Assembly (NCBI GenBank): GCA_029204225.1
Contig: CM055093.1
Coordinates: 21,357,701 to 21,421,700 of the forward strand
DNA: 64,000 nucleotides
Reading direction: 5' to 3'
DNA from: Diphasiastrum complanatum
Taxonomy: Eukaryota > Streptophyta > Lycopodiopsida > Lycopodiales > Lycopodiaceae
A program made the translations under genes and the position numbers. The stretch's first letter is position 1, and the number at the start of each line of letters is the position of its first letter. Under the pieces are notes generated by a model. That model had not been told where the DNA came from. It was given only the letters and a program-made list of their open reading frames with translations, and did no database searches. Shown here in pieces: positions 20,870 to 32,815 of the stretch.

Positions 20870-23290
20870 AAAGGCCCATGATTATATGATAGTAGCATCA
20901 AGGAAGTAGTAGCAGTAGGAAAAAAACAATTTCAAGAGCAAAATCAGCCCTGGTACTTTGATGAATTGGATAGAGCAACTTATGAATTCTTATGAATTCA
21001 GCAAAGCAAATTGTCCCAGAAGAAGCCTCATAAATATAATGTTTGCTACATTTTCAATAAACATGGACATCTTATAAAAACTTTTCATGAGTGAAAGAAA
21101 TCAAGAACTTAAATGATTGAAATGTCGGGTGATAAAGGTTTGAAACTTCAAACTAATTTGGTTGATTGTGAATGTGAATGTTCATTCAATACTATTTCTT
21201 TCATGCCAAATGCCAACTATTTCATTTAAAAGACACAATGTATGGTGAGGAAGTTAGTACTTTACTAAACAATGGATCGACTCATAACTTTCAAAATCCT
21301 CATATTGTGTAGATTCTGAAACTTGACCTGAACACTGAAACCAAGAACTATATATATAAGATTTATATAGCTTCGGGTGTTGAATTGGAGACTTGGGATG
21401 TAAAGTGCCAAATTTTCCAGTTGTTATTTAAGGACATATGGAACTATTAGTTAATTTTCATGTTTCAGATTGAGCATGGACGAATCTTATCTTAGATTAC
21501 GAATGGTTATTTAAGAAATCCAAACCTTTGGAGACTAATTTTGAAAGACGTGTACTTTTTTTTCAGAGAAGGGGTTAAAGTAGTTACGATGTTTGGAGAT
21601 AAATAAATTCATTTCTTTGAAGGGCTTTCTTCAATGGAAGTTGATTCTATGTATGAAGCATATTCTTTGTTTGCTTTACCTATTTTGGAATTTTCCAAGA
21701 AGGATTCAAATGGTTGTGAACTTTTAAAAGGTATTAACTCCCTCTACGTTAGTTGACCATAAGATAGAGTTAATTTCAAGTAGTCCACCTATCTCCAAAC
21801 AACCTTATAATCAGATAGAAAATTACTTGAGGATGGGACATATTCAATCTAGTAATGCACCATGAAGTGATTTGGTTCTCTTGAAAGGGAAGAAGGATGG
21901 AGGCTTTTGGATGTGTGTCAAGATGTGTGATTTGGTAGATTGATTAGGCTAGATTTGGGCGTTACGAAACTTTATTATTGCCTTTTGGGTTAACAAATGC
22001 ACTAGCAACATTTCAACAAATGATGAATAATTTATTTCATCCATATATCTAAGAAAATTTGTTGTTGTGTTCCTAGATGACATTCTCGTCTACAATAAAA
22101 CCTTTAAGGAACATACAAAACAAATTCAAACTATCTTAAAGACTCTTCTATAGGAGAAGCTCTATACAAAAGAATCTAAATGTAAATTCTTTAAGCATGA
22201 GCTAGTACATTATTCTGAAGATAATTAGATAAGTTAAATAGTTTTAGAATTTACAGTTTTCTTTCGTATATTCATAGAGGAATATGCTAAGGTAGCGGCA
22301 CCTCTCGATAAATTAACAAAGAGAAGGGTGAATAAGAAGAAAAAGGGGAATCAACACAGTCCGCTTCTAAACTAAACTAATTCTTTGAGAAACTCAAGAG
22401 CATGAATGTTTTCGCTCATCTATTTTAGATTACAAATCCAGACCTATCTTAAATTGTTAGAATGGAAGTAAGTGATATTGCAATTGGAGCTATCTTATTA
22501 CAAAGTGACAAGCTGATAACATTTTTATGCATTAATAACATGGATACACTATCTTTATGGTAGTAAGTTTATAGTGTAAATAGATCACCAACCTTTGAAG
22601 TATTCTTGCAATTGACATGATTCTTGTGGTCTTAAAGCCAGATAAGTTGAGTTACTATAGGAGCTTGATCATGAGATCCGATACATTAAAGGAACCTCCA
22701 ATCATGTAGCTGATTCCTTGAGTCATAATCAAATTGGAGAGTCAAATAAATGTTCTGTTTATGAATGAGAATATGATTGAGATTGAGTCACATGTCTTAT
22801 GAATGTAAGAAAGATAAGCAGATTGTAGAATAGTATACTATTCATAATGGAAAGATTTTTGTACCAAATTATGATCCGTTGAAGAAGAAGATTCTTTTTT
22901 AATGTCATGACAATCCCTATGCTAGTCATCGTGGTATACACAAAATCCTAGACTTGGTCAAGAGAGAGTTTTATTGGTTGAAACTCAAATCATACATGGA
23001 AGCGTATGTAATAAGGTGTAAACACTACCAATTACCTAAAGCTAAACGTTTTAAAGATAATGGCTTACTACATCCTTTAGATATCCCATATATAAGAAAT
23101 GAGAAAGTATACCTATGGATTTTGTGGTTGGACTTCCCAGAACCCAATGTTAGAAAGAATTTATTTGGGTGGTAGTGGACAAACTAGGCTAATTTAGCTA
23201 AATTCATTCCTATGAAATCAACTACGAAAACTCTTGATTTAGCCCAGATTTTGTTGATAGGTCAATATACTTTTGCATCATTCAATGGTT
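20870..23290 (+). pseudogene. Ty3/gypsy relic 1 (gag end to integrase), heavily decayed
   Basis: Fragments appear in the canonical gypsy order. A zinc knuckle near 21035-21080 has both later Cys changed (CYIFNKHGHLIKTF). The protease motif survives as NNGSTHNF near 21267. RT pieces include [33 protein letters not shown] and FLDDILVYNKTFKEHTKQ (near 22065-22115). The integrase zinc region is at 22905-23035 (HDNPYASHRGIHK...CKHYQLPKA), followed by core pieces to about 23270. The abundance of stops and frameshifts marks it as one of the oldest elements in the window. Confidence 0.82.
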
Positions 23291-24685
23291 ATTCTCTCTT
23301 TCCCTTTTCCAATATTTGGCCATAATTCTCCCTAGCATATGGTTTTCAATAGCCCTAAAGCTAAATGGAGAATGGTTGATAAAGAAATCAAGAACTATAC
23401 ATCCATGGACGTGACTTTGCAAGACACGATTTTTTAATGTAGTCAATTGATAGTTCTTTTGATTTTCTTGGGGATATCCTTGATTATTGGTTTGCAATGA
23501 CCACCACTACTTCCTTGATTATGGTATGACCAACATCATTGCCATTAAAGACATCTGCACTGAGGATAAGGAAGAGTTGCTAGTTGCAAGTACACATCTA
23601 AGTGGAGAGACTAGTTCAAGAATGGGGAATAAAAATGAGTTTGTGGACAAGTAAAAATTATGTGGATTTGATTCGGGAGTCGTGTGAAATTTTCAATGAC
23701 TTTTAGCTAGACATGATGTCATTGACATTAGGACAATTGCATCTTGAGAGGAGATGCTCACTTACTCTTTTCCATTATATCAAATTTCTTCATATAATGC
23801 TATTAGAATGGTGAGAAATGAGTGATTGAGACTAAAGAAGGTGTAGAAGACTACAAGACACGTTATGGAAAAATGCAATTCCTTGTTTTTCATCATGGCC
23901 ATCCTTTTGTACTCATGTATGACCAATGACCATCCCATAACATTGTGAAACCCAATGTGGATGGTGGGGACGTTCAGACAGATTTGAACTAAAGTGACCT
24001 CATATCAAGTTCTTGATATTTGCAAGTTGGAATGAGAATCATCAACCATAAGGATGGATGAGGCCATCTTTGAAGAATTCATGTATGACATTGTTAGGAA
24101 TGTAGTTGAGCAAGCCAGTTTCATTCATCCAAAAAGAGAAGGCCTTCATGGTGTGGGTTATCTTATCAATTGATTAGATGTTTGAACTTATTGTGAATGT
24201 AATATGATTTGATATATTATAAAGTATAAAAATTGATGTAGTTAATCTTGGTGAATTAGGCATAATGTCTAGGGCATAATTGCATACCAATTTCATGTAC
24301 CCTTCATAGATTTGGTGGAGTTACACCACCATTCTTGAATGGTGCTACAAATATTAATGTGCTAAAAACATGAAGTAGAAAACTCACCACGAGTTGTCTC
24401 ATTAACTTTGTCAAATAGAGCTTGAGGACACTTCTTTGGAAGACAACTTTGAACTGCCAATCAAGTAACCTTTTTGTAATTAAGAGCAATCCAATACCCA
24501 AGCAAAATGCACCTCGATCGAGTACGAATTGGGTAGCTTTTTCTAATGATTCCCATTTGCTTTAAAGGTCTCGTGAACCGCATAGAACTTTCAAAGCATG
24601 TCACACACATCGCCATGAATGCATGTTATAGGAGGAACTCCTCACCTCTTTCATTACCTTTATAGAATTTTATAAGCTGAAGCTG
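23291..24685. other. No recognisable gene
   Basis: AT-rich sequence with only short open frames. It probably includes further decayed retroelement sequence on the left and the 3' flank of the GH18 gene on the right. Nothing specific is supported. Confidence 0.4.
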
Positions 24686-25639
24686 CTAACTGGAGAGAAA
24701 AGAAGCCACTGCCTGCTCGGTGCTGAAGCCAGTTCCCTTATCGTTGTCAACATTGAAGATCATGATGCCTGGAATGTTCAATTGTTGGGCGGCTCCAGTG
24801 AAGTCGGATCCCTGCAGTCCTCGGCCACCAGCCTCAACACTAGCCAGCAGCTTGCTAGCATCGAAACTGCCAGCCACATTGTTGTAGCTGCTTATGAAGT
24901 CGGATTGAGATGCCAAACCATCAGCGTAGAACTGATAGTTCACGTAATCTATGGAGGAACCAAAGTTGGCAAAGAGGTCTGCATAGATGGAAAGAGTGGC
25001 TCCAAAGGGGGCAATGGATGCTGTGGAAATAGTTCCAGCGCTCTTGAGGTTGGAGATGAGACCACCAATGCAGGTGGTGAACGTGGTAGAGGTGGGAAAG
25101 TTCTCGTAGTCTACGTCCACGCCGTCCAGTGAGTATTGAGAAACGAGGCTGGAGATGGAGCTGACTGCATTGGTGATCCAAGTGTCGGTGCTGGGGGGAT
25201 CATACCAATCGACATTCCTGGTGGTGCCGTCTGAGGTGAACTGGGAGAAGCCTGCGAGGCTGACAAGCAGCTTGACGTTGGGATTGCTCTGCTTGAAGCT
25301 CTGTGCAGCCTCGGGAGTTAGACTGGATGCCCAAAAGGGGCTGAAGATACCATTCTGAGTGTTTCCCGAGGCGTCTGCATCGATGGCGAATGAGAGAGGT
25401 AAGATGTATTGCAGGGAGGCGGATATAGGGAGATCCGTAAATTGGAGATCCGACGCTCCAGAGGCGCCTATGTAGTCCACTATCAGGTTACCGTGGGTGG
25501 ATTGGAGGAGTGCACGAGCACCTGCCCCAGGGAAATGTCTGACCGCCGACGCGGTGTCGATGGCTGTTGAAGAAATAATTATCAGTAGCACAACCATAGC
25601 AGGAATTTGGGGAAGCTGAATTCTTTGCCTTTGTGCCAT
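24686..25639 (-). CDS. Secreted GH18 chitinase-like protein
   Basis: Intact intronless 317-residue ORF with ATG in good context (GAAGCAATGGC). Residues 1-30 form a signal peptide with hydrophobic core MVVLLIII, so the product should enter the secretory pathway and act in the apoplast or vacuole. The GH18 catalytic motif DxxDxDxE is complete: LDGVDVDYENF, with D172, D175, D177 and the putative acid/base E179. Other family features are KLLVSLAGFS (residues 123-132, the SxGG-type strand), DYVNYQFYAD (231-240) and PGIMIFNVDND (290-300). Length and single-domain layout suit plant class III/chitinase-2-like proteins; no chitin-binding or LysM domain is present. Substrate is not proven: related plant proteins include chitinases, lectin-like and storage forms, but the intact acid motif favours hydrolase activity. 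A minus-strand TATA box lies about 240 bp upstream. The gene's upstream region and first 30 codons are duplicated at 30619-33152. Confidence 0.93.
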   Translation of the reverse strand: MAQRQRIQLPQIPAMVVLLIIISSTAIDTASAVRHFPGAGARALLQSTHGNLIVDYIGASGASDLQFTDLPISASLQYILPLSFAIDADASGNTQNGIFSPFWASSLTPEAAQSFKQSNPNVKLLVSLAGFSQFTSDGTTRNVDWYDPPSTDTWITNAVSSISSLVSQYSLDGVDVDYENFPTSTTFTTCIGGLISNLKSAGTISTASIAPFGATLSIYADLFANFGSSIDYVNYQFYADGLASQSDFISSYNNVAGSFDASKLLASVEAGGRGLQGSDFTGAAQQLNIPGIMIFNVDNDKGTGFSTEQAVASFLSS

Positions 25640-25876
25640 TGCTTCAATTTATGAATCAGCCTCTAGAACTGTATTTTTTTTATGGTATTTCGACTGGAAT
25701 TCGCGATCCACAGGATGATCACTTGTGAGTACTATGAGAGCTAGAGATAAGGCTTTGGAGTTTGGAAGTTAGGATTCCTGAGCTAGCTAGATAGTTAACT
25801 CTCAAGGGAGTGGAGCACTAGTGTTTTATGATGAATGTGAATGATAGTGCTGCAGGCATCGTAGAGGGGAGCAGGA

Positions 25877-25882
25877 TTTATA
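25877..25882 (-). promoter_or_regulatory. TATA box of the GH18 gene
   Basis: GATATAAATCC on the minus strand, about 240 bp upstream of the ATG at 25639, giving an expected leader of about 200 nt. The same box exists in the duplicate at 30947-30952. Confidence 0.6.
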
Positions 25883-26329
25883 TCGGCTGAGTACAGAGCA
25901 TAGAAGACTAACTGGAGCTGAGTGGAAAGGAGAGGAACCGCCGTGGAAGCAATGTAGTAGCAGCTTGACCCGGCTCGGTGTGGGGACGCAATCTAGTAGC
26001 AGCTTGACTCAGCTCGGTGTGCGGAATGAATGACATTGTCAGTAATAATACGTTCCAGAGGTATCACCAGACCAATTTAGAGGAAGGAAGCTAAACTTAG
26101 AATGAATTACTAGGGGACTCGGATGAAGCGACTAGATTAGTATATATGGAGTAGACACTTATTTTACATTTACCATTTACACTAACGATGCTGATTATAA
26201 CAACCGGGAAATGCCGACAGAACTTGAGATGATATTGTGTCAAAATTTGGACTAGTTCAACCGCACACTGCTTGCATTCTTCAACTTTTCAAACACCATG
26301 ATCAGTGATGAATAATAAACAAACTAGAA

Positions 26330-26440
26330 TATAAAGGGTTGGTTGATCTTGTACGCGTAGTCAACCAGGATATAAAGGGTCGGTTGATCTTGTACGCGTA
26401 ATCAAGAATAAACAAACCAGGATATAAAGGATACGCGTAG
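26330..26440. repeat. 41-bp tandem repeats upstream of GH18
   Basis: ATATAAAGGGTYGGTTGATCTTGTACGCGTA occurs twice, with ATAAAGG at 26331 and 26372 (spacing 41). A shortened third copy begins about 26423 (GATATAAAGGATACGCGTAG). Each unit holds TACGCGTA. Duplicated at 31400-31510. Confidence 0.85.
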
Positions 26441-26589
26441 TTTTACGCTGTTAGAGGAGTTGTGCACTTCGTGCTCCTATTAGTCCTGGGCATTCCTTAA
26501 TAAGGAACGCAATGCATTTTGGTGAGGTGTCTTTTGTATTTTGGGACCACCTCCATGAGCATAATGTTCATCCAATTTTCTTTCCTAGG

Positions 26590-27065
26590 AATCTATCATT
26601 TTCTTTCTATGGAATGCACTTTCTCTCTCCTCTTTCCAATGTAATGCACGTTTTCTCTCCTCTCTCGGTGGAATGCATGTTCTCTCTTTACGAAATGCAT
26701 GTTCTTTCTCCTCTCTCCGGTGGAATGTCCTCTGCCTGAGAGTGGTGTCGAGAAAGCGTCTGGCTTCAGCCAAGGCATCCTGTGAATTCGGGATCCCGCG
26801 AACTCTTATGTTGTGGGCTTTTTGGTCTCGAGATTTCTCTTCCGAGATGGTGGCTGAGATAACCGAGGAGATGGGAGCTTGGTTTGGTGCCTTTTTTCAG
26901 AACTGATGCCCAAGAGCGGGCCTCTTCTTGCTGCTTCTCAATCCTGGTTTCTAACTCCCGTATCATATTGGTGGTGGATTCCGAAGTTGCATGTGCTATG
27001 TGGCAGCCCGTCATTGGCCGTCCACATCCACATTCCACTACAAATGTAAAAAAATTTGTCCCAAA
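26590..27065 (-). pseudogene. LINE ORF1-like fragment
   Basis: On the minus strand a coiled-coil-like stretch (IRELETRIEKQQEEARSWAS) is followed, after a frame change, by SEEKSRDQKAHNIRVRGIP and a short helical tail (ALAEARRFLDTTL). The order coiled coil, then EEK.R....N.R..GIP is typical of LINE ORF1/gag-like proteins. The lower-coordinate end grades into CT-rich repeats with recurring GGAATGCA. An identical copy lies at 31660-32135. Confidence 0.5.
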
Positions 27066-27135
27066 AAACTGAAAAAAAAAAACTAGTCCGAACGGACCGA
27101 AAAAAAAAAACAAAACAAAACTAGTCCCCGCCCTC

Positions 27136-27196
27136 GGGCCTTCCTTGCTGGTCGAGGCCTGCCCTCGGACGAGGGTCCTCTCAGCAAGGAAGGCCC
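27136..27196. repeat. GC-rich 15-bp inverted repeat
   Basis: GGGCCTTCCTTGCTG at 27136-27150 and its exact complement at 27182-27196, within a GC-rich island (27125-27230) in AT-rich surroundings. Also present in the duplicate near 32207-32267. Confidence 0.85.
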
Positions 27197-28100
27197 TCAG
27201 ACAGGGCCTTTCCCCCCTCGTAAGGCTCTGTGGTCAGGTTTTCTTTGGACTAGGTGAGCAGGCCCGCTACGGGCTGTAGCATGCCTACTCAAGCCTGCTA
27301 CTTGTCGTAATTGAAGTTTGGGCCTTTCAATTGAAAGGCTCAAACGAATATGGGTTTAAACTTCTCCTATCTGATCCAATAAGAATCTGGCACCTGTCCA
27401 CTATGAGCCCAAATGACAATTACGTATTTTGGAATGACCTCCACTAGCACAATTTTGAACCACACAATTGCAGTGCCAAAATATTTGGAAGAGCCAGCTG
27501 GCTACTAATACATTTTGCTCAAATGACCACCATGAGAGCTATCTTACTAGCCTATTATGCCAGAATGGCCACCCTTGATAGTTGGCATACTAATACATTT
27601 TGCTAGAATTATCACTTGAACAACTACCACTTTACTCTGAATTTATATCAAAATGCATGGACAGCTGGCGGTAGGTTATTGAAAACAATCAAGAAATAAG
27701 ACAAATAATTGAAAATGGAGAAGTCTAGTGCTTATGCATGCTTCAGGTGTTGTAGGTCATTAGGCTAACAGACTGCTTGTGCTGCTTTGCATTACGTGAG
27801 CAGTGGGCACTGGTTGCGATGCTGGGATACAGATCTGCACTCCCTCTGATCCATTCTTTACATGGTCTCTCGACAAATGTGTGCTACTGTGATCTCTCGA
27901 TCCTCGTTCTGCAGAATTGAATGCATGGTTGTGCTTGCATTTCGCAACTGTAGTGGTGCTTCACATTGCGCATTAGATAAGCCAAGTGCTTGAAAAGACA
28001 TAGAAGTATCATTTAATTATTAAATCAAGTGGTGGATCGCTGTCCACACAACATTAGATCCATTAAGCCTTGTTCTAAGCAAACTTTTTGTGAGGTGAAA

Positions 28101-28373
28101 GATGAACTTGAAAGCTTTCTACTGTCCATTGTTGGACCAGCAGAATGTAAGAATCAGACAATAATCAAGAAGAAAGTTCATTTTTGAGCCCATTGTCCCA
28201 TCGCTTGACAACGACCACTTCCATTTGGTTTCAAGCACATGTTTATCAAGCATATATGTAATCAACAAAAAGGCAATTGTCTTTTGGTTTGCATCGCTGC
28301 CTAATAGGCTAAAGCCATTGAACAAAATTTGATAAGGACATTTAGTGGTCCATCGTTGCATATGAAGTAGAAA
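28101..28373. repeat. Segmental duplication, block 2, original copy
   Basis: Matches 32816-33152 with an insertion of about 75 bp in the second copy and scattered substitutions, so it is more diverged than block 1. The sequence between the blocks (27664-28100) has no counterpart of the same length in the second copy. Contains degenerate TCCATCGCTGGAC-like motifs. Confidence 0.8.
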
Positions 28374-28697
28374 AGCTAAAGAATATTCCCTGTAGGATCC
28401 CTCCAGTTTACACGAAACACCGGATTAGTAGTCGACCTATCTTGAAGATCAAGTTCAAAAGCTAACAAACCAATCTTTTAACTTTTACATTTACTTAGAA
28501 AATCAGTATCCTTAGTTTCGACTTCAATTATTAAATAAGTACTTAGAGATGGAACAATTTTCTAGTTGTTTATCTCTGATCTGAAGTACAACATCTGCTT
28601 TTAAAAGTATACTAAGCAATAAATTTTCCTATTGGGTCTGATTCTAACTTCAATTTACATGAACATTGGGTGAATTATCACCTTACATTGGAAATCA
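28374..28697. other. Unique stretch before the copia C LTR
   Basis: No gene or repeat recognised. It ends at the boundary with the antisense LTR. Confidence 0.4.
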
Positions 28698-29880
28698 TGT
28701 TGGGAAAGAGGGGTGTGACAAGCGAAAATAGTTCAAAAAGGAACGAACACGAAAAGAAGCGAACTCGAAACTCGAAAAAGAAATGAACTCGAACGGAAAG
28801 TGTTCCTGCACAGCGGAATAAACTGTCTCACTCTTTCCTTAAGCATGACTACGCCTATCAAACACAAATAGAAAGTTAGTGATAAAAATCACGTTTGAGC
28901 TTATTACGTAGCCAAACATTAAGCATCAAAACATCAAAAAGATAATTTGTTGTGAACAGCTAGACAAATTAGTAGTCGCGAATTATTCGCGAAAAGCTAG
29001 ACTGAGCTAGACTGATAATTAGTCGCGAAAGACAAGACTAAATATTAGTCGCGAACGGCTAGACTAATAATAATTCGCTAAGAGTAGACTACCAGATTAA
29101 GCAATAAGAAAGTCAAACAAAATGTAGAAAGCATTGCAAAAATTGACACAAATCTGAACGTAGAACAACAGAGTTGTATTCAGATTAAGTATAGCGAAAT
29201 ATACAGGTCAATAATGCAGGTGAGCACAACACAATAGCGGACAAAACCGCATGCTCACAAAGCTAATCCAATCTGTAAATGGTGGTAAGCCTATTACTGA
29301 CAATACAAAGAATCAAAGCACGAAAACATCTACTTAGTTTATCTCTGATACACTTCTGATGGTATGTATTGCTTCATACACTTGATGCTTGTTTCTCACT
29401 TATGATGTATGAATACGCAGGTGGTATTCAGTATATACATAATTTTTACAGGTGTGCAGATGAAACAAGTACAAAGTGGATGTGCTGTCTGTGGGAGATC
29501 GTGGGTGGCTACTATCGTTGTCAAATCTGATTGCACAGTTGCATGGGATGAGTGTGAGAAGGCCGTGACAGTAGCCTCCGCTAAAGTGAACGTTGATGAA
29601 GATGCGAAAAACGCGACACTCTGACAATTGCCTTAAAAACTGATTTACAAGGTACCTGAGACCGTGAAGGGCACCTTTGGCATTTATAGGCAGTGTCGCA
29701 TTTTTCGCCTTTCTCGCCTGTGAAAATTCACTTGTATTTATGCAGACAATTGCATTTTATTCGTCTGTCTTATTTTACAGGTAAATATGCAGACTGTGAA
29801 CAACACGAGTAGAAATGTAGCAGCATGAATGGAGGCAGATTAACATAGGATTTAGGAGAGTAAAGGAGATAAATCCAATA
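28698..29880 (-). repeat. LTR of copia family C (3' LTR, antisense)
   Basis: Reading the minus strand, it begins TATTGG (TGTTGG with one change) after the polypurine tract AAGGGGGG and ends CCCAACA at 28698, giving about 1183 bp. Its last part aligns with 61802-62173 on the plus strand. Many TCGCGAA sites lie at 28970-29090. Confidence 0.82.
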
Positions 29881-29887
29881 GCCCCCC

Positions 29888-30709
29888 TTAATATGGATCC
29901 GTGAATGCCTTGATCTTTAGACTAAGCAATGCACAAAACTTGTTGTGTGCATTAATACATAATGCCTTCGTGAATATATCTGCAACCATGTCCTGCGTTC
30001 TACAGTACGGTAAGCTTACCTCCTTGTTGAGAACCTTGTCCCTGATGTAGTGATGTTTGATTTCAATGTGCTTACTCCTAGAGTGAAATCTAGGGTTGGC
30101 TGATAAGGCAATAACACTCTGAATATCATAGAATATAATTGTAGGGCTGTACTGATACAAGTTAATGTCTGACAGTAAACTTTTCAACCAAACCACTTCT
30201 TTAATAGATTGAGAAGCAGCAATGTATTTAGCTTTTGTAGAAGAAAGAGCGATAGAGGTTTGCTTACGACTGTTCCATGAGATAGGACCACCGCTGAAGA
30301 AGAATGTAAATCCAGATGTGGATTTACGATTGTCTACATCTCCTCCCCAACTTGCATCAGAACATCCATTGAGCTGATGAAGATTGTCATTGTTGACTTC
30401 TCCATAGCAGATGCACTGGTCCATGGTAGATCGAATATACTTCATGACTCTTATGAGAGCCTTCCAATGGGTAATGCCAAGATTAGCTATATATTGGCTA
30501 AGTGAGCTTACTGCAAAAGAGATATCAGGTCTTGTATAGACCATTGCGCACATGAGAGATCCAAGTATCGATCGATAAGGATACTCTCTCATATGCTCCT
30601 CTTCCTGCTTGGTCTCATACGCGGTGTCGATGGCTGTTGAAGAAATAATTATCAGTAGCACAACCATAGCAGGAATTTGGGGAAGCTGAATTCTTTGCCT
30701 TTGTGCCAT
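29888..30709 (-). CDS. Chimeric ORF: GH18 signal peptide fused to copia RNase H
   Basis: Open frame of 273 codons. Codons 1-30 are the same as the first 30 codons of the GH18 gene (signal peptide, ending SSTAIDTA). From codon 31 the frame continues without a stop into the C-terminal part of copia Pol: REYPYRSILGSLM, the RNase H block CSDASWGGDVDNRKSTSGF, then HIEIKHHYIRDKVL and DMVADIFTKAL. The usual Glu residues of the ALSSTEAEY motif are Lys here (SSTKAKY), as in the 63.9-kb copy, so RNase H activity is unlikely. Upstream is an intact duplicate of the chitinase leader and promoter. Whether it is transcribed is unknown. It could equally be a chance in-frame join, but the breakpoint lies exactly where both frames stay open. 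Confidence 0.75.
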   Translation of the reverse strand: MAQRQRIQLPQIPAMVVLLIIISSTAIDTAYETKQEEEHMREYPYRSILGSLMCAMVYTRPDISFAVSSLSQYIANLGITHWKALIRVMKYIRSTMDQCICYGEVNNDNLHQLNGCSDASWGGDVDNRKSTSGFTFFFSGGPISWNSRKQTSIALSSTKAKYIAASQSIKEVVWLKSLLSDINLYQYSPTIIFYDIQSVIALSANPRFHSRSKHIEIKHHYIRDKVLNKEVSLPYCRTQDMVADIFTKALCINAHNKFCALLSLKIKAFTDPY

Positions 30710-30946
30710 TGCTTCAATTTATGAATCAGCCTCTAGAACTGTATTTTTTTTATGGTATTTCGACTGGAATTCGCGATCCACAGGATGATCACTTGTGAGT
30801 ACTATGAGAGCTAGAGATAAGGCTTTGGAGTTTGGAAGTTAGGATTCCTGAGCTAGCTAGATAGTTAACTCTCAAGGGAGTGGAGCACTAGTGTTTTATG
30901 ATGAATGTGAATGATAGTGCTGCAGGCATCGTAGAGGGGAGCAGGA

Positions 30947-30952
30947 TTTATA
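30947..30952 (-). promoter_or_regulatory. Duplicated TATA box upstream of the chimeric ORF
   Basis: Same GATATAAATCC context as in the GH18 promoter, about 240 bp upstream of the chimeric ATG at 30709. Confidence 0.55.
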
Positions 30953-31659
30953 TCGGCTGAGTACAGAGCATAGAAGACTAACTGGAGCTGAGTGGAAAGG
31001 AGAGGAACCGCCGTGGAAGCAATGTAGTAGCAGCTTGACCCGGCTCGGTGTGGGGACGCAATCTAGTAGCAGCTTGACTCAGCTCGGTGTGCGGAATGAA
31101 TGACATTGTCAGTAATAATACGTTCCAGAGGTATCACCAGACCAATTTAGAGGAAGGAAGCTAAACTTAGAATGAATTACTAGGGGACTCGGATGAAGCG
31201 ACTAGATTAGTATATATGGAGTAGACACTTATTTTACATTTACCATTTACACTAACGATGCTGATTATAACAACCGGGAAATGCCGACAGAACTTGAGAT
31301 GATATTGTGTCAAAATTTGGACTAGTTCAACCGCACACTGCTTGCATTCTTCAACTTTTCAAACACCATGATCAGTGATGAATAATAAACAAACTAGAAT
31401 ATAAAGGGTTGGTTGATCTTGTACGCGTAGTCAACCAGGATATAAAGGGTCGGTTGATCTTGTACGCGTAATCAAGAATAAACAAACCAGGATATAAAGG
31501 ATACGCGTAGTTTTACGCTGTTAGAGGAGTTGTGCACTTCGTGCTCCTATTAGTCCTGGGCATTCCTTAATAAGGAACGCAATGCATTTTGGTGAGGTGT
31601 CTTTTGTATTTTGGGACCACCTCCATGAGCATAATGTTCATCCAATTTTCTTTCCTAGG

Positions 31660-32135
31660 AATCTATCATTTTCTTTCTATGGAATGCACTTTCTCTCTCC
31701 TCTTTCCAATGTAATGCACGTTTTCTCTCCTCTCTCGGTGGAATGCATGTTCTCTCTTTACGAAATGCATGTTCTTTCTCCTCTCTCCGGTGGAATGTCC
31801 TCTGCCTGAGAGTGGTGTCGAGAAAGCGTCTGGCTTCAGCCAAGGCATCCTGTGAATTCGGGATCCCGCGAACTCTTATGTTGTGGGCTTTTTGGTCTCG
31901 AGATTTCTCTTCCGAGATGGTGGCTGAGATAACCGAGGAGATGGGAGCTTGGTTTGGTGCCTTTTTTCAGAACTGATGCCCAAGAGCGGGCCTCTTCTTG
32001 CTGCTTCTCAATCCTGGTTTCTAACTCCCGTATCATATTGGTGGTGGATTCCGAAGTTGCATGTGCTATGTGGCAGCCCGTCATTGGCCGTCCACATCCA
32101 CATTCCACTACAAATGTAAAAAAATTTGTCCCAAA
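31660..32135 (-). pseudogene. LINE ORF1-like fragment (duplicate)
   Basis: Second copy of the 26590-27065 fragment carried by the segmental duplication; same frame break and same HNIRVRGIP motif. Confidence 0.5.
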
Positions 32136-32815
32136 AAACTGAAAAAAAAAAACTAGTCCGAACGGACCGAAAAAAAAAAAACAAAACAAAACTAGTCCCC
32201 GCCCTCGGGCCTTCCTTGCTGGTCGAGGCCTGCCCTCGGACGAGGGTCCTCTCAGCAAGGAAGGCCCTCAGACAGGGCCTTTCCCCCCTCGTAAGGCTCT
32301 GTGGTCAGGTTTTCTTTGGACTAGGTGAGCAGGCCCGCTACGGGCTGTAGCATGCCTACTCAAGCCTGCTACTTGTCGTAATTGAAGTTTGGGCCTTTCA
32401 ATTGAAAGGCTCAAACGAATATGGGTTTAAACTTCTCCTATCTGATCCAATAAGAATCTGGCACCTGTCCACTATGAGCCCAAATGACAATTACGTATTT
32501 TGGAATGACCTCCACTAGCACAATTTTGAACCACACAATTGCAGTGCCAAAATATTTGGAAGAGCCAGCTGGCTACTAATACATTATGCTCAAATGACCA
32601 CCATGAGAGCTATCTTACTAGCCTATTATGCCAGAATGGCCACCCTTGATAGTTGGCATACTAATACATTTTGCTAGAATTACCACTTGAACATCTACCA
32701 CTTTACTCTCAATTTATATCAAAATGCATGGACAACTTTGTCCTTCTGATAATAAATGAGTAGTCTGCACTTCTTGATTCTTCATCACTGGCTTGGCCAG
32801 AATCGGATGTTCCAA

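Larger units (their letters stand above)
25549..27663. repeat. Segmental duplication, block 1, original copy
   Basis: Covers the GH18 first 30 codons, leader, promoter and about 2 kb upstream. It matches 30619-32734 at offset 5070. No substitution was noticed over the first 1.9 kb, only a one-base difference in an A-run (near 32170). The last 150 bp carry several differences. Confidence 0.95.
30619..32734. repeat. Segmental duplication, block 1, second copy
   Basis: Duplicate of 25549-27663. The left breakpoint falls inside GH18 codon 31; the shared sequence starts at ACGCGGTGTCG and the adjoining copia C sequence begins immediately. Includes the duplicated TATA box (30947-30952), the 41-bp repeats and the LINE-like fragment. 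Confidence 0.95.

Noticed and set aside
24782-25358. Plus-strand frames of 67-116 codons opposite the GH18 gene
   Set aside because: Shadows of the real minus-strand gene; no domain or independent signal.
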